From JAQVYB01 sp964490935 (lineage in GTDB: Bacteria; Verrucomicrobiota; Kiritimatiellia; RZYC01): 64,000 nucleotides of DNA. The notes below the pieces were generated by a model, which saw only the letters and a list, made by a program, of their open reading frames with translations, was not told the origin of the DNA and searched no databases. The position numbers and the translations under genes are program-made. The stretch covers positions 1 to 64,000 of the forward strand of contig CAZBEO010000007.1 of the NCBI GenBank assembly GCA_964490935.1. The letters run 5' to 3'. Below, piece by piece: positions 42,195 through 50,228 of this stretch (its first letter is position 1; the number at the start of each line of letters is the position of its first letter).

Positions 42195-43778
42195 CTATTT
42201 CGCCCGCCGGCTCATGGCGGACAGGAGAAAGTGCAGTTCTTCGCAGCGCATGATTAAGGCCAGCGCCAGATAAACGGGCATGGCCATCAGGATGGTCCCA
42301 CCCACTGTGGCAATCTGCCGGAATTTTTCGGGCAGGTTGCCCATGGTGGCAAGCCACTCCGGAATCCAGCGGGCACCGAACCACACCGCCACGCCCATCA
42401 GCCCGGAAATCAGCAGCACCTTCCCGAAACTCCGGAAAATGCGCGGCCATCCCGGCGAACCGATGCGCCGCTGAAGAATAACGGCCAGTGCTACCGCATA
42501 GCCGGTTTCCGCCAGTACGGTGGCTAGTGCAATGCCCGCATGTTTGTAGCGGAGCGGAAGCGTCAGAATGAACAGCAGATTCATCAGCAGATTCGCCAGA
42601 ACCGTCACCATACCCACTCGGACGGGAGTCTTCGTATCCTGCAGTGCAAAAAAGGCTGGCACAAACACCTTGGAAAGACTGAACACGATCAGGCCGGGTG
42701 CGTAGCATTGCAGGGCGACCGCCGTGAACCAGGTGGATTCGGCGGTGAATTCTCTCCACTGATAAATGCTTTCGATGATCGGATACGCCAGCAGGCCGAG
42801 CCCCACGGCGGCGGGTGCCATCAGAAAGAGCAGCGTGCGCAGGGATTGATTGATCGTGCTGTTGATGGTGAGAAACTGTCCATCGGCGGCGTGCCGGGAA
42901 AAGACGGGCAGCAACACCGTGCCTAGTGCCGTGCCGCAAATCCCGAGCGGAAAATAAATAAGCCGCTCGCTAAAATACAGTGCGGCGGGCGCCCAGGTGC
43001 CGATCCAGGCCGCGAGCGTGCGATCCACCAGCACGTTGAACTGTGTCAGGGCCATGCCCACGGCGGCGGGCCCCATGAGCATCAGCACGCGCCCCACACG
43101 CGCATCCGAAAAATCAAAGGATAGACCCGGCTGGTAGCCGAAGCGACGCAACATCGGATATTGAAAAAGCAACTGCGCCACGCCCGCCACCAAGATCGCC
43201 CAGGCCACCACCACTATTTTCGATTCGAGGGGACCGCGCATGAACGGGATGAAAATCAGCGCCACCACGATCCAGACGATATTGAGCACGCAGGGTGACG
43301 CTGCTGGCACGGCAAAATGTCCGAACGAATTTAAAATCGCCATGGAAAGCGCCGCCAGACAGATAAACAGCATGTAAGGCAGCATGATGCTCAGCAAGCG
43401 CAGGATCAGGAGGTTCTTCGCACCGAGCGCCATTATATCCGGCAGCAGCGAAACCACCAACTCGCCCGCCAGCACGAAACAAAGCAGCAGCAGAACAACC
43501 AGCGTGATGACTTTGCGGGCGACCTCCCACGCCGCACGATCCCCGGCATTGCGCCGCGTCTCCACAAACACCGGCACGAACGCCGCCGAAAGAGCCCCCT
43601 CGCCGAATAGACGGCGAAACAGATTGGGAATCGTAAAGGCCACGACAAAGGCCGACATGGAGAGTGAGGTGCCGAAAAACCCTGCCATCATCACATCGCG
43701 GACCAAACCCAAAGCGCGGCTGAGCGTTGTGAAGGAGCCCACCACCCCCGCCGATCGTATGACTTTTTCCTGCTTCAC
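42195..43778 (-). CDS. murJ: Lipid II flippase MurJ
   Basis: 527-aa MOP-superfamily protein with about 14 helices. It flips lipid II across the inner membrane for peptidoglycan synthesis. Signatures: SFTTLSRALGLVRDVMMAGF near the N-terminus; IPNLFRRLFGEGALSAAFVP, the hallmark; FNVLVDRTLAAWIGTWAPAA; and PLGICGTALGTVLLP. The ATG at 43778 overlaps the stop of the upstream glycosyltransferase by 4 nt. It is the last gene of the lpxK - waaF - glycosyltransferase - murJ group, so lipid A, core and peptidoglycan steps are clustered. Confidence 0.96.
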   Translation of the reverse strand: MKQEKVIRSAGVVGSFTTLSRALGLVRDVMMAGFFGTSLSMSAFVVAFTIPNLFRRLFGEGALSAAFVPVFVETRRNAGDRAAWEVARKVITLVVLLLLCFVLAGELVVSLLPDIMALGAKNLLILRLLSIMLPYMLFICLAALSMAILNSFGHFAVPAASPCVLNIVWIVVALIFIPFMRGPLESKIVVVAWAILVAGVAQLLFQYPMLRRFGYQPGLSFDFSDARVGRVLMLMGPAAVGMALTQFNVLVDRTLAAWIGTWAPAALYFSERLIYFPLGICGTALGTVLLPVFSRHAADGQFLTINSTINQSLRTLLFLMAPAAVGLGLLAYPIIESIYQWREFTAESTWFTAVALQCYAPGLIVFSLSKVFVPAFFALQDTKTPVRVGMVTVLANLLMNLLFILTLPLRYKHAGIALATVLAETGYAVALAVILQRRIGSPGWPRIFRSFGKVLLISGLMGVAVWFGARWIPEWLATMGNLPEKFRQIATVGGTILMAMPVYLALALIMRCEELHFLLSAMSRRAK

Positions 43779-44644
43779 GGCTTTCCGGTTTGGTCTTCGA
43801 TACCGGCCTCTTTCAGATAATTTGGATTCTGGGCGGCGTTGTGCTCAATTTCCCACAGCTTGTAATATTTCATCATCACCGCAAAGGAACTGATGGTGGC
43901 AATCAGTATACCATGGCGCCCGCACACAAACCCGCGCTTGAAAAAATAGGCCTTACAGAACCGCCACCAGGGCCTGAAGAGAATATCCACCCAGTGGAAA
44001 CGGATGCCTTCGCGGTATTTCTCACGCGCGGTGATCGAGGAAAACCGGTTCATCGTGGCCAGGTGGTCGCTGATGCTGTCATACGTGTAGTGATAGATGG
44101 GGGCCGTGAGCGTCCGAACGGGCCCGTCCACAATCACATGATCGTGCGGCTCGCGCCCGGAGCTCTTCCCTAGGTCCTTCAAAAACAGCCGCAGTTTGGT
44201 GTCGGGATACCACTCTCCGTAACGAATCCATTTGCCCAGATAATACACCATGCGCGGAAACTGATACCCAACATAGTCGCGTGGGTTTTTGCTGAATATC
44301 TTTTCAATGGCTATCCGCAGCTTTGGCGAAACCTCCTCGTCGGCATCCAGAAAAAATACCCAGGGATTTACCGCCATGTTGCGGATCAAATTTTTTTGAC
44401 CGATATAACCAAGCCACTCGTGCTGATAGACACGATCCGTGAATTCGCGGCATATCTCGATCGTACGGTCTTTGCTGAAGCTGTCCACCACAATGATTTC
44501 ATCGCACCAGGTCAGACTCCGCAGACAGCGCCCGATCTTGTCCTCTTCGTTGCAGGCCGTAATGCAGGCCGATATTTTGTTTTCCGTTTTCACTCGGTCC
44601 GGTTTCTTTCGTCGCTGGTTTCCCTGTTTTGTGGGCTCCCCCAT
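43775..44644 (-). CDS. Family 2 glycosyltransferase (WaaE/KdtX-like)
   Basis: 289 aa. KISACITACNEEDKIGRCLR, DEIIVVDSFSKDRTIEI and FFLDADEEVSP form the GT-A core. YPDTKLRLFLKD and PHDHVIVDG fit the WaaE/KdtX group, which adds glucose or another sugar to the inner LPS core. A C-terminal amphipathic helix region (FHWVDILFRPWWRFCKAYFF) probably binds the membrane. The start is uncertain: ATG 44644 has a weak site, and a GTG 18 codons later (before KTENKIS) is possible. It overlaps murJ by 4 nt. Confidence 0.85.
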   Translation of the reverse strand: MGEPTKQGNQRRKKPDRVKTENKISACITACNEEDKIGRCLRSLTWCDEIIVVDSFSKDRTIEICREFTDRVYQHEWLGYIGQKNLIRNMAVNPWVFFLDADEEVSPKLRIAIEKIFSKNPRDYVGYQFPRMVYYLGKWIRYGEWYPDTKLRLFLKDLGKSSGREPHDHVIVDGPVRTLTAPIYHYTYDSISDHLATMNRFSSITAREKYREGIRFHWVDILFRPWWRFCKAYFFKRGFVCGRHGILIATISSFAVMMKYYKLWEIEHNAAQNPNYLKEAGIEDQTGKP

Positions 44645-44706
44645 ACCAGAAGCCCCACCTCAAATCAACCCGGTTTTACTGTGACAGCTGTTCAACGCAG
44701 TACATC

Positions 44707-44820
44707 GCAAACGCCATTTGCATAAAGCAATCCGTCCTGATGTCTTGGAGTCGGTCGAAACCATCAGAGTTGAACTGCGCGATCGGGGTTTAAAACATCT
44801 GACGTCCGACGGATTGTTAG
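44707..44820. repeat. CAATCCGTC-type inverted repeat element, copy 1
   Basis: GCAAA-CGCCA-TTTGC (44707-44721), ATAAAGCAATCCGTC, a variable middle, then GACGTCCGACGGATTGTTAG (44801-44820). CAATCCGTC pairs with GACGGATTG. The element covers the last 17 codons of waaF. Copy 2 is at 47820-47897. Confidence 0.75.
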
Positions 44821-45789
44821 CGCCTGCTCCTGCACCTCGTCGGGTGTGATGGCGGCGAGGGCAGCCCGGGCCTCTGGGCAGTCCCGAGGAATGTCGCGTT
44901 GACGTACGGTGCTCTTCTGGATCACCCGGCAGCGAGCGCCGAGCGGGCCTGTCTTCGCCGGATCAGTGATGCCGAAAAGCGCCAGCACACTTGCACCCAC
45001 GGCGGCGGCCAGGTGCATGCCGCCGCTGTCGTTGGCTACCACCAAACGGCTCCGACTCATCAGGGCCGCCCACTGCGGAATATCCGTCTGACCGGCCAGA
45101 TTGACGGCCCGCCCACCAATTCCCTCCGCAATCCGTCCACACAACGCCGCTTCGGAGGGCGAGCCCAAAATCAGCAGCGTCTCGACGGCATCCGTTCCCT
45201 GCATGCGGCGTCCAAGCTCGATCCAATGCGCCTCGGGCCACTGCTTCGAAGGGCCGCGTGCCGCACCTGGAAGAAAGACCGTCCACGGCCCCGGATGCTC
45301 CACCTCCCGCTCTCGGGCCCACGCCTGAAGCGGCTCTGGCAGCGTGAGATGCGGCGCGGGCAAGACTTCGGGCGGCGTTTCCGAGAGCAGGTGATAGTAT
45401 TCATAAGCCTGATGCCGCGCAACGGGCGGTTCCCCCGCAGGTATTGCGGAAAGCAGGAGGCGGCGGAGATGGCCCGGAGCGCCGATCCGCCTCGGCACGC
45501 CAGCCAGCCACGGAATCAGGGCGGACCGAAACGAATTCGGGAAAATACAGGCGGAATCAAAGTGTTCCCCGCGCAACGCGGACGCCACACGCCACACACC
45601 GACTGTTCCAGGAGGCAGGCGGTGCAGCGAGTCCGGCGCGGCGTGCAGCGACCAAAGCGGCAGCAACGCTGGCTTGACCAACAGCTCCAGCCGATTTTCT
45701 GGATGACGCTCACGCCACGTTTGCAGCGCCGGCATGCTCATGATGGCATCCCCAATCCAGTTCACCCCGCAAACCAACAGGCGCTTCAT
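44764..45789 (-). CDS. waaF: ADP-heptose:LPS heptosyltransferase (family 9)
   Basis: 341 aa. GVNWIGDAIMSMPALQTWRE at the N-terminus is the heptosyltransferase acceptor-site motif; FLPGAARGPSKQWPEAHWIE and VANDSGGMHLAAAVGASVLALFG form the nucleotide-sugar site. It adds heptose to the LPS inner core at the cytoplasmic face of the inner membrane. The start at 45789 lies 15 nt after the lpxK stop. The last 17 codons (LTIRRTSDVLNPDRAVQL) are encoded by a dispersed repeat, so the natural C-terminus was probably replaced. WaaC or another family 9 enzyme is possible. Confidence 0.88.
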   Translation of the reverse strand: MKRLLVCGVNWIGDAIMSMPALQTWRERHPENRLELLVKPALLPLWSLHAAPDSLHRLPPGTVGVWRVASALRGEHFDSACIFPNSFRSALIPWLAGVPRRIGAPGHLRRLLLSAIPAGEPPVARHQAYEYYHLLSETPPEVLPAPHLTLPEPLQAWAREREVEHPGPWTVFLPGAARGPSKQWPEAHWIELGRRMQGTDAVETLLILGSPSEAALCGRIAEGIGGRAVNLAGQTDIPQWAALMSRSRLVVANDSGGMHLAAAVGASVLALFGITDPAKTGPLGARCRVIQKSTVRQRDIPRDCPEARAALAAITPDEVQEQALTIRRTSDVLNPDRAVQL

Positions 45790-45804
45790 GTCAACCCCCG
45801 CCGT

Positions 45805-46968
45805 TTACCGGAAACAAATACGTCGTATACAGGCATCAAAGTCCTCCTGCCCGCTAAGCAGTTCAATTTCCACCCGCAGAAAATAAATGGGTAGATCATT
45901 GCGGCGGATACGCGGAAAGCGGACCGCATCCTTTTCTGTGGTCACAATCATATCCGCTCCGCGATCAATGCTCTTGTTGATGCGGTCGAGCATCTCCTTC
46001 TGGGTGTAGCGGTGATGGTCCGCATAGCATTTGTGATGAATCACCTTGGCACCGTGTTTCACCAGCTCTGCCTCGAACCCCTTTGGAGCCGCGATGCCGG
46101 AAACCGCCGCCACCTTCTTGCCTGCCAGAAACTCCAGCGGCTTGCGCTCGCCCGTGTAGACATTTTCGAGATAGCGGGGACAGTGACGGCACTCCGAAAT
46201 TTCCGCCACAGGATTCAGTTCGCGCAGCTTTTTCTTGAGTTCATCCTGCGGGCCGTTGCACTTGGTGATAAAAATAAAACTCGCCCGCTTGATGTTGCGG
46301 ATCGGCTCGCGAAGCAGTCCGCGCGGCAGCACATGCCCGTTGCCGAAGGGATTGGTGCTGTCCACCAACACAATATCCACCCAATGCTTCAGACGCAGAT
46401 GCTGAAAACCGTCATCCAGTACCAGCGTATCGCACCCCAGCTCCTGAATCGCGTACTTGCCGGACTTCACACGGTCCTTATCCACCAGCACGGCCACATT
46501 CGGAAGGTTCACCGCTAACATGTAGGGCTCGTCGCCGCTCAACGCCGATCCAAGGCGCAGGCGCTTTCCATCCGAAACCACCAGCGGCGGGCGGCTCTTG
46601 CCCAGCGCATGGCGAAATCGGTTGCGCAGACGAACCATCAGTGGCGGCCTCTTCTTCTTGTACCCACGGCTGAGAATTGCCACCTTGCGTCCACTCTGCT
46701 GCAAGGAACGCGAAAAAATCTCCACGATCGGCGTTTTCCCGGTGCCGCCCACCGTCAGATTCCCCACGCTGACCACCTGACAACCGAGCGTGTGATGACG
46801 AAACAGGCGGTGCGTATACAAATACAATCGGAGCTGAACAATCGCGCCAAACAACCGTGAAAGCGCCATCAGCACGAGCCGCCAGACTGACGCAGCACGC
46901 GTCTTTCGACGTTCGTTGATCACACCCAGAAAATACTGTTCAATCCGCTCTAACTGATTAACCGCCAC
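45805..46968 (-). CDS. lpxK: Tetraacyldisaccharide 4'-kinase
   Basis: 387 aa. It phosphorylates the lipid A precursor at the 4' position. The Walker A is VSVGNLTVGGTGKTP; RGYKKK, SGDEP, DDGFQHLRLKHWVDIVLVD and GIAAPKGFEAEL are LpxK motifs. It is longer than typical (about 330) because of an insertion of roughly 40 basic residues after RGYKKK and an extended N-terminus. The start is GTG 46968 with GGGAGC upstream. An N-terminal membrane anchor is present. It is the first gene of the envelope cluster, divergent from trmB. Confidence 0.93.
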   Translation of the reverse strand: MAVNQLERIEQYFLGVINERRKTRAASVWRLVLMALSRLFGAIVQLRLYLYTHRLFRHHTLGCQVVSVGNLTVGGTGKTPIVEIFSRSLQQSGRKVAILSRGYKKKRPPLMVRLRNRFRHALGKSRPPLVVSDGKRLRLGSALSGDEPYMLAVNLPNVAVLVDKDRVKSGKYAIQELGCDTLVLDDGFQHLRLKHWVDIVLVDSTNPFGNGHVLPRGLLREPIRNIKRASFIFITKCNGPQDELKKKLRELNPVAEISECRHCPRYLENVYTGERKPLEFLAGKKVAAVSGIAAPKGFEAELVKHGAKVIHHKCYADHHRYTQKEMLDRINKSIDRGADMIVTTEKDAVRFPRIRRNDLPIYFLRVEIELLSGQEDFDACIRRICFR

Positions 46969-47076
46969 AAGCGCTCCCGGTTATCTACTGTTTTCTTGAA
47001 AGGGGGGCAATCTAGCAACTTCGATCATCACTGTACACGGGAAAAAAGCGCCCTGCTTTTCCACACACCTTTGGCC

Positions 47077-47139
47077 GCGATTTTTTAATCGCAAAGCCCT
47101 CGTGGCATCCTGTATGAAGAGGTCGTGCATTCGACCTCT
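47077..47139. repeat. Two hairpins between lpxK and trmB
   Basis: GCGATT-TTTT-AATCGC (47077-47092) and GAGGTCG-TGCATT-CGACCTC (47119-47138) lie in the divergent intergenic region and could be operator or mRNA elements. Confidence 0.5.
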
Positions 47140-47161
47140 CCGTCCCACAAGGAAAACAGGC

Positions 47162-47764
47162 ATGAAAACAGAGCAAACTCCTCCTGAATCGATGCGATTC
47201 ATCCCCGACAACTGGCTTCACCCCTTTTCTATCTCCGATCTCTTTGCCGACGACCGTCCGTTCGAGGTGGACGTCGGCTGCGGCAAGGGGCGCTTTCTAT
47301 TGGAACATGCCGCCGCTCATCCGGACGTTCATTTTCTCGGGGTCGACCGCATGCTTCGCCGCATCCGAAAGATAGATAAAAAGGCCGTGCGCCGCCAGCT
47401 CTCCAATATCCGGCTCCTGCGCATGGATGCCTGTTACACGGTAACCCATCTGATTCCTCACGCCTCCGTCTCCACCTACTATGTCTTCTTCCCCGACCCT
47501 TGGCCCAAAAAGAAACATTACGAAAACCGTCTCTTCGACCCGCCTTTCCTGGATGCTGTGGCGGCCACGCTCCTGCCCGGCGGCACCCTGAACTTCGCCA
47601 CCGATCACCTTCCTTACTTCGAGGACGTCCGTGAACTCGTGCGCCGGGATACGCGCTTTGAAGAAACCACCCCCTACGAACCACCCCCACAGGAAAAAAG
47701 TGATTTTGAACTGATGTTCATGGACCGCCCAATCGGACGCTGCTCCTTCCAAAAAAGAATCTGA
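47162..47764 (+). CDS. trmB: tRNA (guanine-N7-)-methyltransferase
   Basis: 200 aa. It methylates G46 of tRNAs. Motifs: EVDVGCGKGRFLLEHAAAHP (SAM site), FLGVDRMLRRIRK, and YYVFFPDPWPKKKHYENRLF, the TrmB-defining PDPWPKKxHxxRR-like block, then DHLPYFEDV. ATG 47162 has AAGGA upstream; the frame is open to 47102 through a hairpin, which is unlikely to be translated. It is transcribed divergently from lpxK and convergently with the LysE gene. Confidence 0.94.
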   Translation: MKTEQTPPESMRFIPDNWLHPFSISDLFADDRPFEVDVGCGKGRFLLEHAAAHPDVHFLGVDRMLRRIRKIDKKAVRRQLSNIRLLRMDACYTVTHLIPHASVSTYYVFFPDPWPKKKHYENRLFDPPFLDAVAATLLPGGTLNFATDHLPYFEDVRELVRRDTRFEETTPYEPPPQEKSDFELMFMDRPIGRCSFQKRI

Positions 47765-47819
47765 CCTAAATGGCTTGAACCGATAGACGGACCCCACTGC
47801 TCATTTAGTACCGGGGGTT

Positions 47820-47897
47820 GCAAACATCCGTTTGCATAAAGCAATCCGTCGTGTCGCCCGGGAGTAGGTCTGCATCCAACGTCCGACGGATTGCTAG
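47820..47897. repeat. CAATCCGTC-type inverted repeat element, copy 2
   Basis: GCAAAC-ATCC-GTTTGC (47820-47835), ATAAAGCAATCCGTC, a middle with GGTCTGCATCCAAC, then GTCCGACGGATTGCTAG to 47897. On the minus strand the terminal CTAGCAATCC provides the TAG stop codon of the LysE gene. Confidence 0.8.
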
Positions 47898-48526
47898 GGA
47901 AGGAAGCGGAGCACAAAGACCGTGACCAGACCAGAAACCATGAACACCACCCCCAGCACTCGGTTGATCAGGCGCACGTTCGGATGCCGCAACTCCTTCC
48001 GGTAGCAGTTACTCACCAGGCACACCACCAGCCACCAAAGCACCGACCCGGAAAAAACGCCCAGCACCAGATAGCTGGGTGATAGATTATACGCCCGTGG
48101 ATTTGCCATCCCGAATGCCGTGAAAAGCGCAATGAACGCAAAGATCGTGATCGGGTTAGTCAGGGTCAGCAGCAGCGTCGAAAAGAAGTGCGCCACATAG
48201 GTGGAGCCGTTTTCCTCCTGATTTTTCTGCCGCGGCGTACGAAGCAGAAACCAAAGTCCGAAGCCAAAAAGAAACAGGGCTCCGAGCGTCCTAAAAAAGA
48301 GTACGTGCCGCTCCACATATTCCAGCACAATGGACATGCCGAATGCCGCCAGCGCCGCGTAAAACGTATCCGCCGTCGCCGCGCCCAAGCCGGAAACAAA
48401 ACCATGTAGTTTCCCCCCGTGCGCCGTACGGTCAATCACCAGCAGGCCGATCGGACCCACCGGCGCCGAAGTGAATACGCCAATAATCAGTCCCTTCAAC
48501 AACAATTGCAGTTCCGGTTCAATCAT
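47894..48526 (-). CDS. LysE/RhtB-family exporter
   Basis: 210 aa with six hydrophobic helices; exports amino acids or related metabolites. Family features: GVFTSAPVGPIGLLVIDRTA at the N-terminus, GFVSGLGAATADTFYAALAA, and LTLTNPITIFAFIALFTAFG, the conserved NP motif. ATG 48526 begins MIEPELQLLLKG; the open frame to 48580 lacks conserved residues. The TAG stop is the end of a dispersed inverted-repeat element. The specific substrate is unknown. It is divergent from the SPFH genes. Confidence 0.9.
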   Translation of the reverse strand: MIEPELQLLLKGLIIGVFTSAPVGPIGLLVIDRTAHGGKLHGFVSGLGAATADTFYAALAAFGMSIVLEYVERHVLFFRTLGALFLFGFGLWFLLRTPRQKNQEENGSTYVAHFFSTLLLTLTNPITIFAFIALFTAFGMANPRAYNLSPSYLVLGVFSGSVLWWLVVCLVSNCYRKELRHPNVRLINRVLGVVFMVSGLVTVFVLRFLP

Positions 48527-48677
48527 GCAGGCATCCTGTTTTACGCCCGGTTTGTACCATCTGTTCCCCTCGCTCTGCAACGTCTCTCACGAAAAAATAC
48601 GCGCCACTTATAGTCTTTCCATTCACCCTGGGTGCGGCTACACTTCCTCCCATTCACTGAATCAGCAGGAGGTTGCC

Positions 48678-50228
48678 ATGCAGGAAGTCGAAGGGGCAGA
48701 AGTCCAATTCAAAAATCGCCCGCCGAACCGTGCGAACAAATCAGTGCCGCTGGTCGGCTGCGGATCGCTGCTGGCTGGATTGATCCTGTTTTTAATTGTG
48801 GCCGGTCCGTTTTGGGTCTGGTTTTTCTGGCGGCTGGAGGTGGACCCCGGCGAAGTCGCCGTGCTCATTCATAAAACCGGAAACGACCTGGCCGACGGCC
48901 AAATCCTGGCCTCGGGACCCGAACAAAAAGGCATCCAGCCCGAGGTCCTCTCGGAAGGACGCTACTTCTACAATCCTTATTCCTGGACCTGGCGCAAGGT
49001 GCCCATCCTCGATATTCCCGCCGGAAAACTCGGCGTCATGACACGCCTGTTCGGCGACGATCTTCCACACGGGCACATCATCGCCACCGAGCACTCCAAA
49101 GGTATTATGCGCGATGTCCTGCGACCCGGAAAATACCGCATCAATCCCTATGCCTATGTGGTTCAGCTTTTTGATGCCATCAGCATTCTCCCCGGGCGCG
49201 TCGGCGTGCAAACCTCGCTCGTGGGGAATGACATTCTCAACAGCGACCTCCCCACCGACCAGCGAAACACCTTCCTCGTCGCCGTGGGGCTCAAGGGCGT
49301 ACTCTCCGCCGTCCTTGACCCGGGCACCTACTACTTAAACCCTTACATCTACAACGTCGTCGAAGTGAACCTACAAAGCCAACGCTTCGAGATGAGCGGC
49401 GAAGACGCCATCACCTTCCTCACCCTTGATGGATTCACCGTCACCGTCGAGGGCACCATCGAGTATGCCCTCATGCCCGATAAAGCCGCCAAGCTCACCC
49501 ATCAGGTCGGCGATATGGAAGACATCCTGCTCAAAATCATCCTCCCGCCTGCTCGCGGATTCAGCCGCATCGAAGGCAGCAAAAACCCTGCCAAAAACTA
49601 CATCATGGGCGATACCCGACAGCAGTTTCAGGATAATCTCGAAGCCCATCTCAAAAAGCAGTGCGCCGTTTGGGGCGTCGACATCAAGTCCATCCTCATT
49701 CGCAACATCACCCCGCCCGATGAAATTGCCGGCATCATCCGCGACCGCGAAGTGGCCGTGCAGAATGCCAAAAAATATGAGCAACAGATCGAGCAGGCCA
49801 AATCCAAGGCCGAGCTGACCCGACAGGAAATGCTCGCGCTCCAGAACAAGGAAAAGGTTGAGGCCGATACCGCACGTATCCGGGCCACCATTCTGGCCGA
49901 ACAGGGACAGTCCGTGCGCGTCACCGCCGCCGAACGCGAACGCGAAGTGGCCCGCCTCGAATACGAGGCCGCAGCCGCACAGGCCGAAGCCATCATGCTG
50001 ACCGCCAATGCCGAACAGGAAGTTATCCGGCTCAACAACGAAGCGCAGGCCGCTGTCATACGCGATCAGGTCGCCGCCTTCGGAAAAGGCATTCACTACG
50101 CACGATTCGTATTCTACCAGCGCGTCGCACCGAAAATACATTCCATTCTCAGCAGCGATGACCGGCAGGGCCTCGGCGCACTCTTCCTGCCGCTCCTGCC
50201 GGAAAGCAACAGGGAGGGCGTACAATGA
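48678..50228 (+). CDS. SPFH/band 7 protein with three N-terminal beta modules
   Basis: 516 aa. A membrane helix at about 27-50 is followed by three related modules, near residues 56-110, 113-170 and 172-232. Each contains a pattern like G-V-x-T/I, GxDLPxG, KGI, VLxPGxYxxNPY. An SPFH/band 7 domain (about 235-345) follows, then a long coiled coil (about 345-470) rich in Ala, Glu, Gln and Arg, and a short C-terminal tail. ATG 48678 has AGGAGG. It overlaps the second SPFH gene by ATGA. SPFH proteins oligomerise into membrane-attached cages or rings; the repeat-SPFH-coil order also recalls major vault protein. Function unknown. Confidence 0.85.
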   Translation: MQEVEGAEVQFKNRPPNRANKSVPLVGCGSLLAGLILFLIVAGPFWVWFFWRLEVDPGEVAVLIHKTGNDLADGQILASGPEQKGIQPEVLSEGRYFYNPYSWTWRKVPILDIPAGKLGVMTRLFGDDLPHGHIIATEHSKGIMRDVLRPGKYRINPYAYVVQLFDAISILPGRVGVQTSLVGNDILNSDLPTDQRNTFLVAVGLKGVLSAVLDPGTYYLNPYIYNVVEVNLQSQRFEMSGEDAITFLTLDGFTVTVEGTIEYALMPDKAAKLTHQVGDMEDILLKIILPPARGFSRIEGSKNPAKNYIMGDTRQQFQDNLEAHLKKQCAVWGVDIKSILIRNITPPDEIAGIIRDREVAVQNAKKYEQQIEQAKSKAELTRQEMLALQNKEKVEADTARIRATILAEQGQSVRVTAAEREREVARLEYEAAAAQAEAIMLTANAEQEVIRLNNEAQAAVIRDQVAAFGKGIHYARFVFYQRVAPKIHSILSSDDRQGLGALFLPLLPESNREGVQ

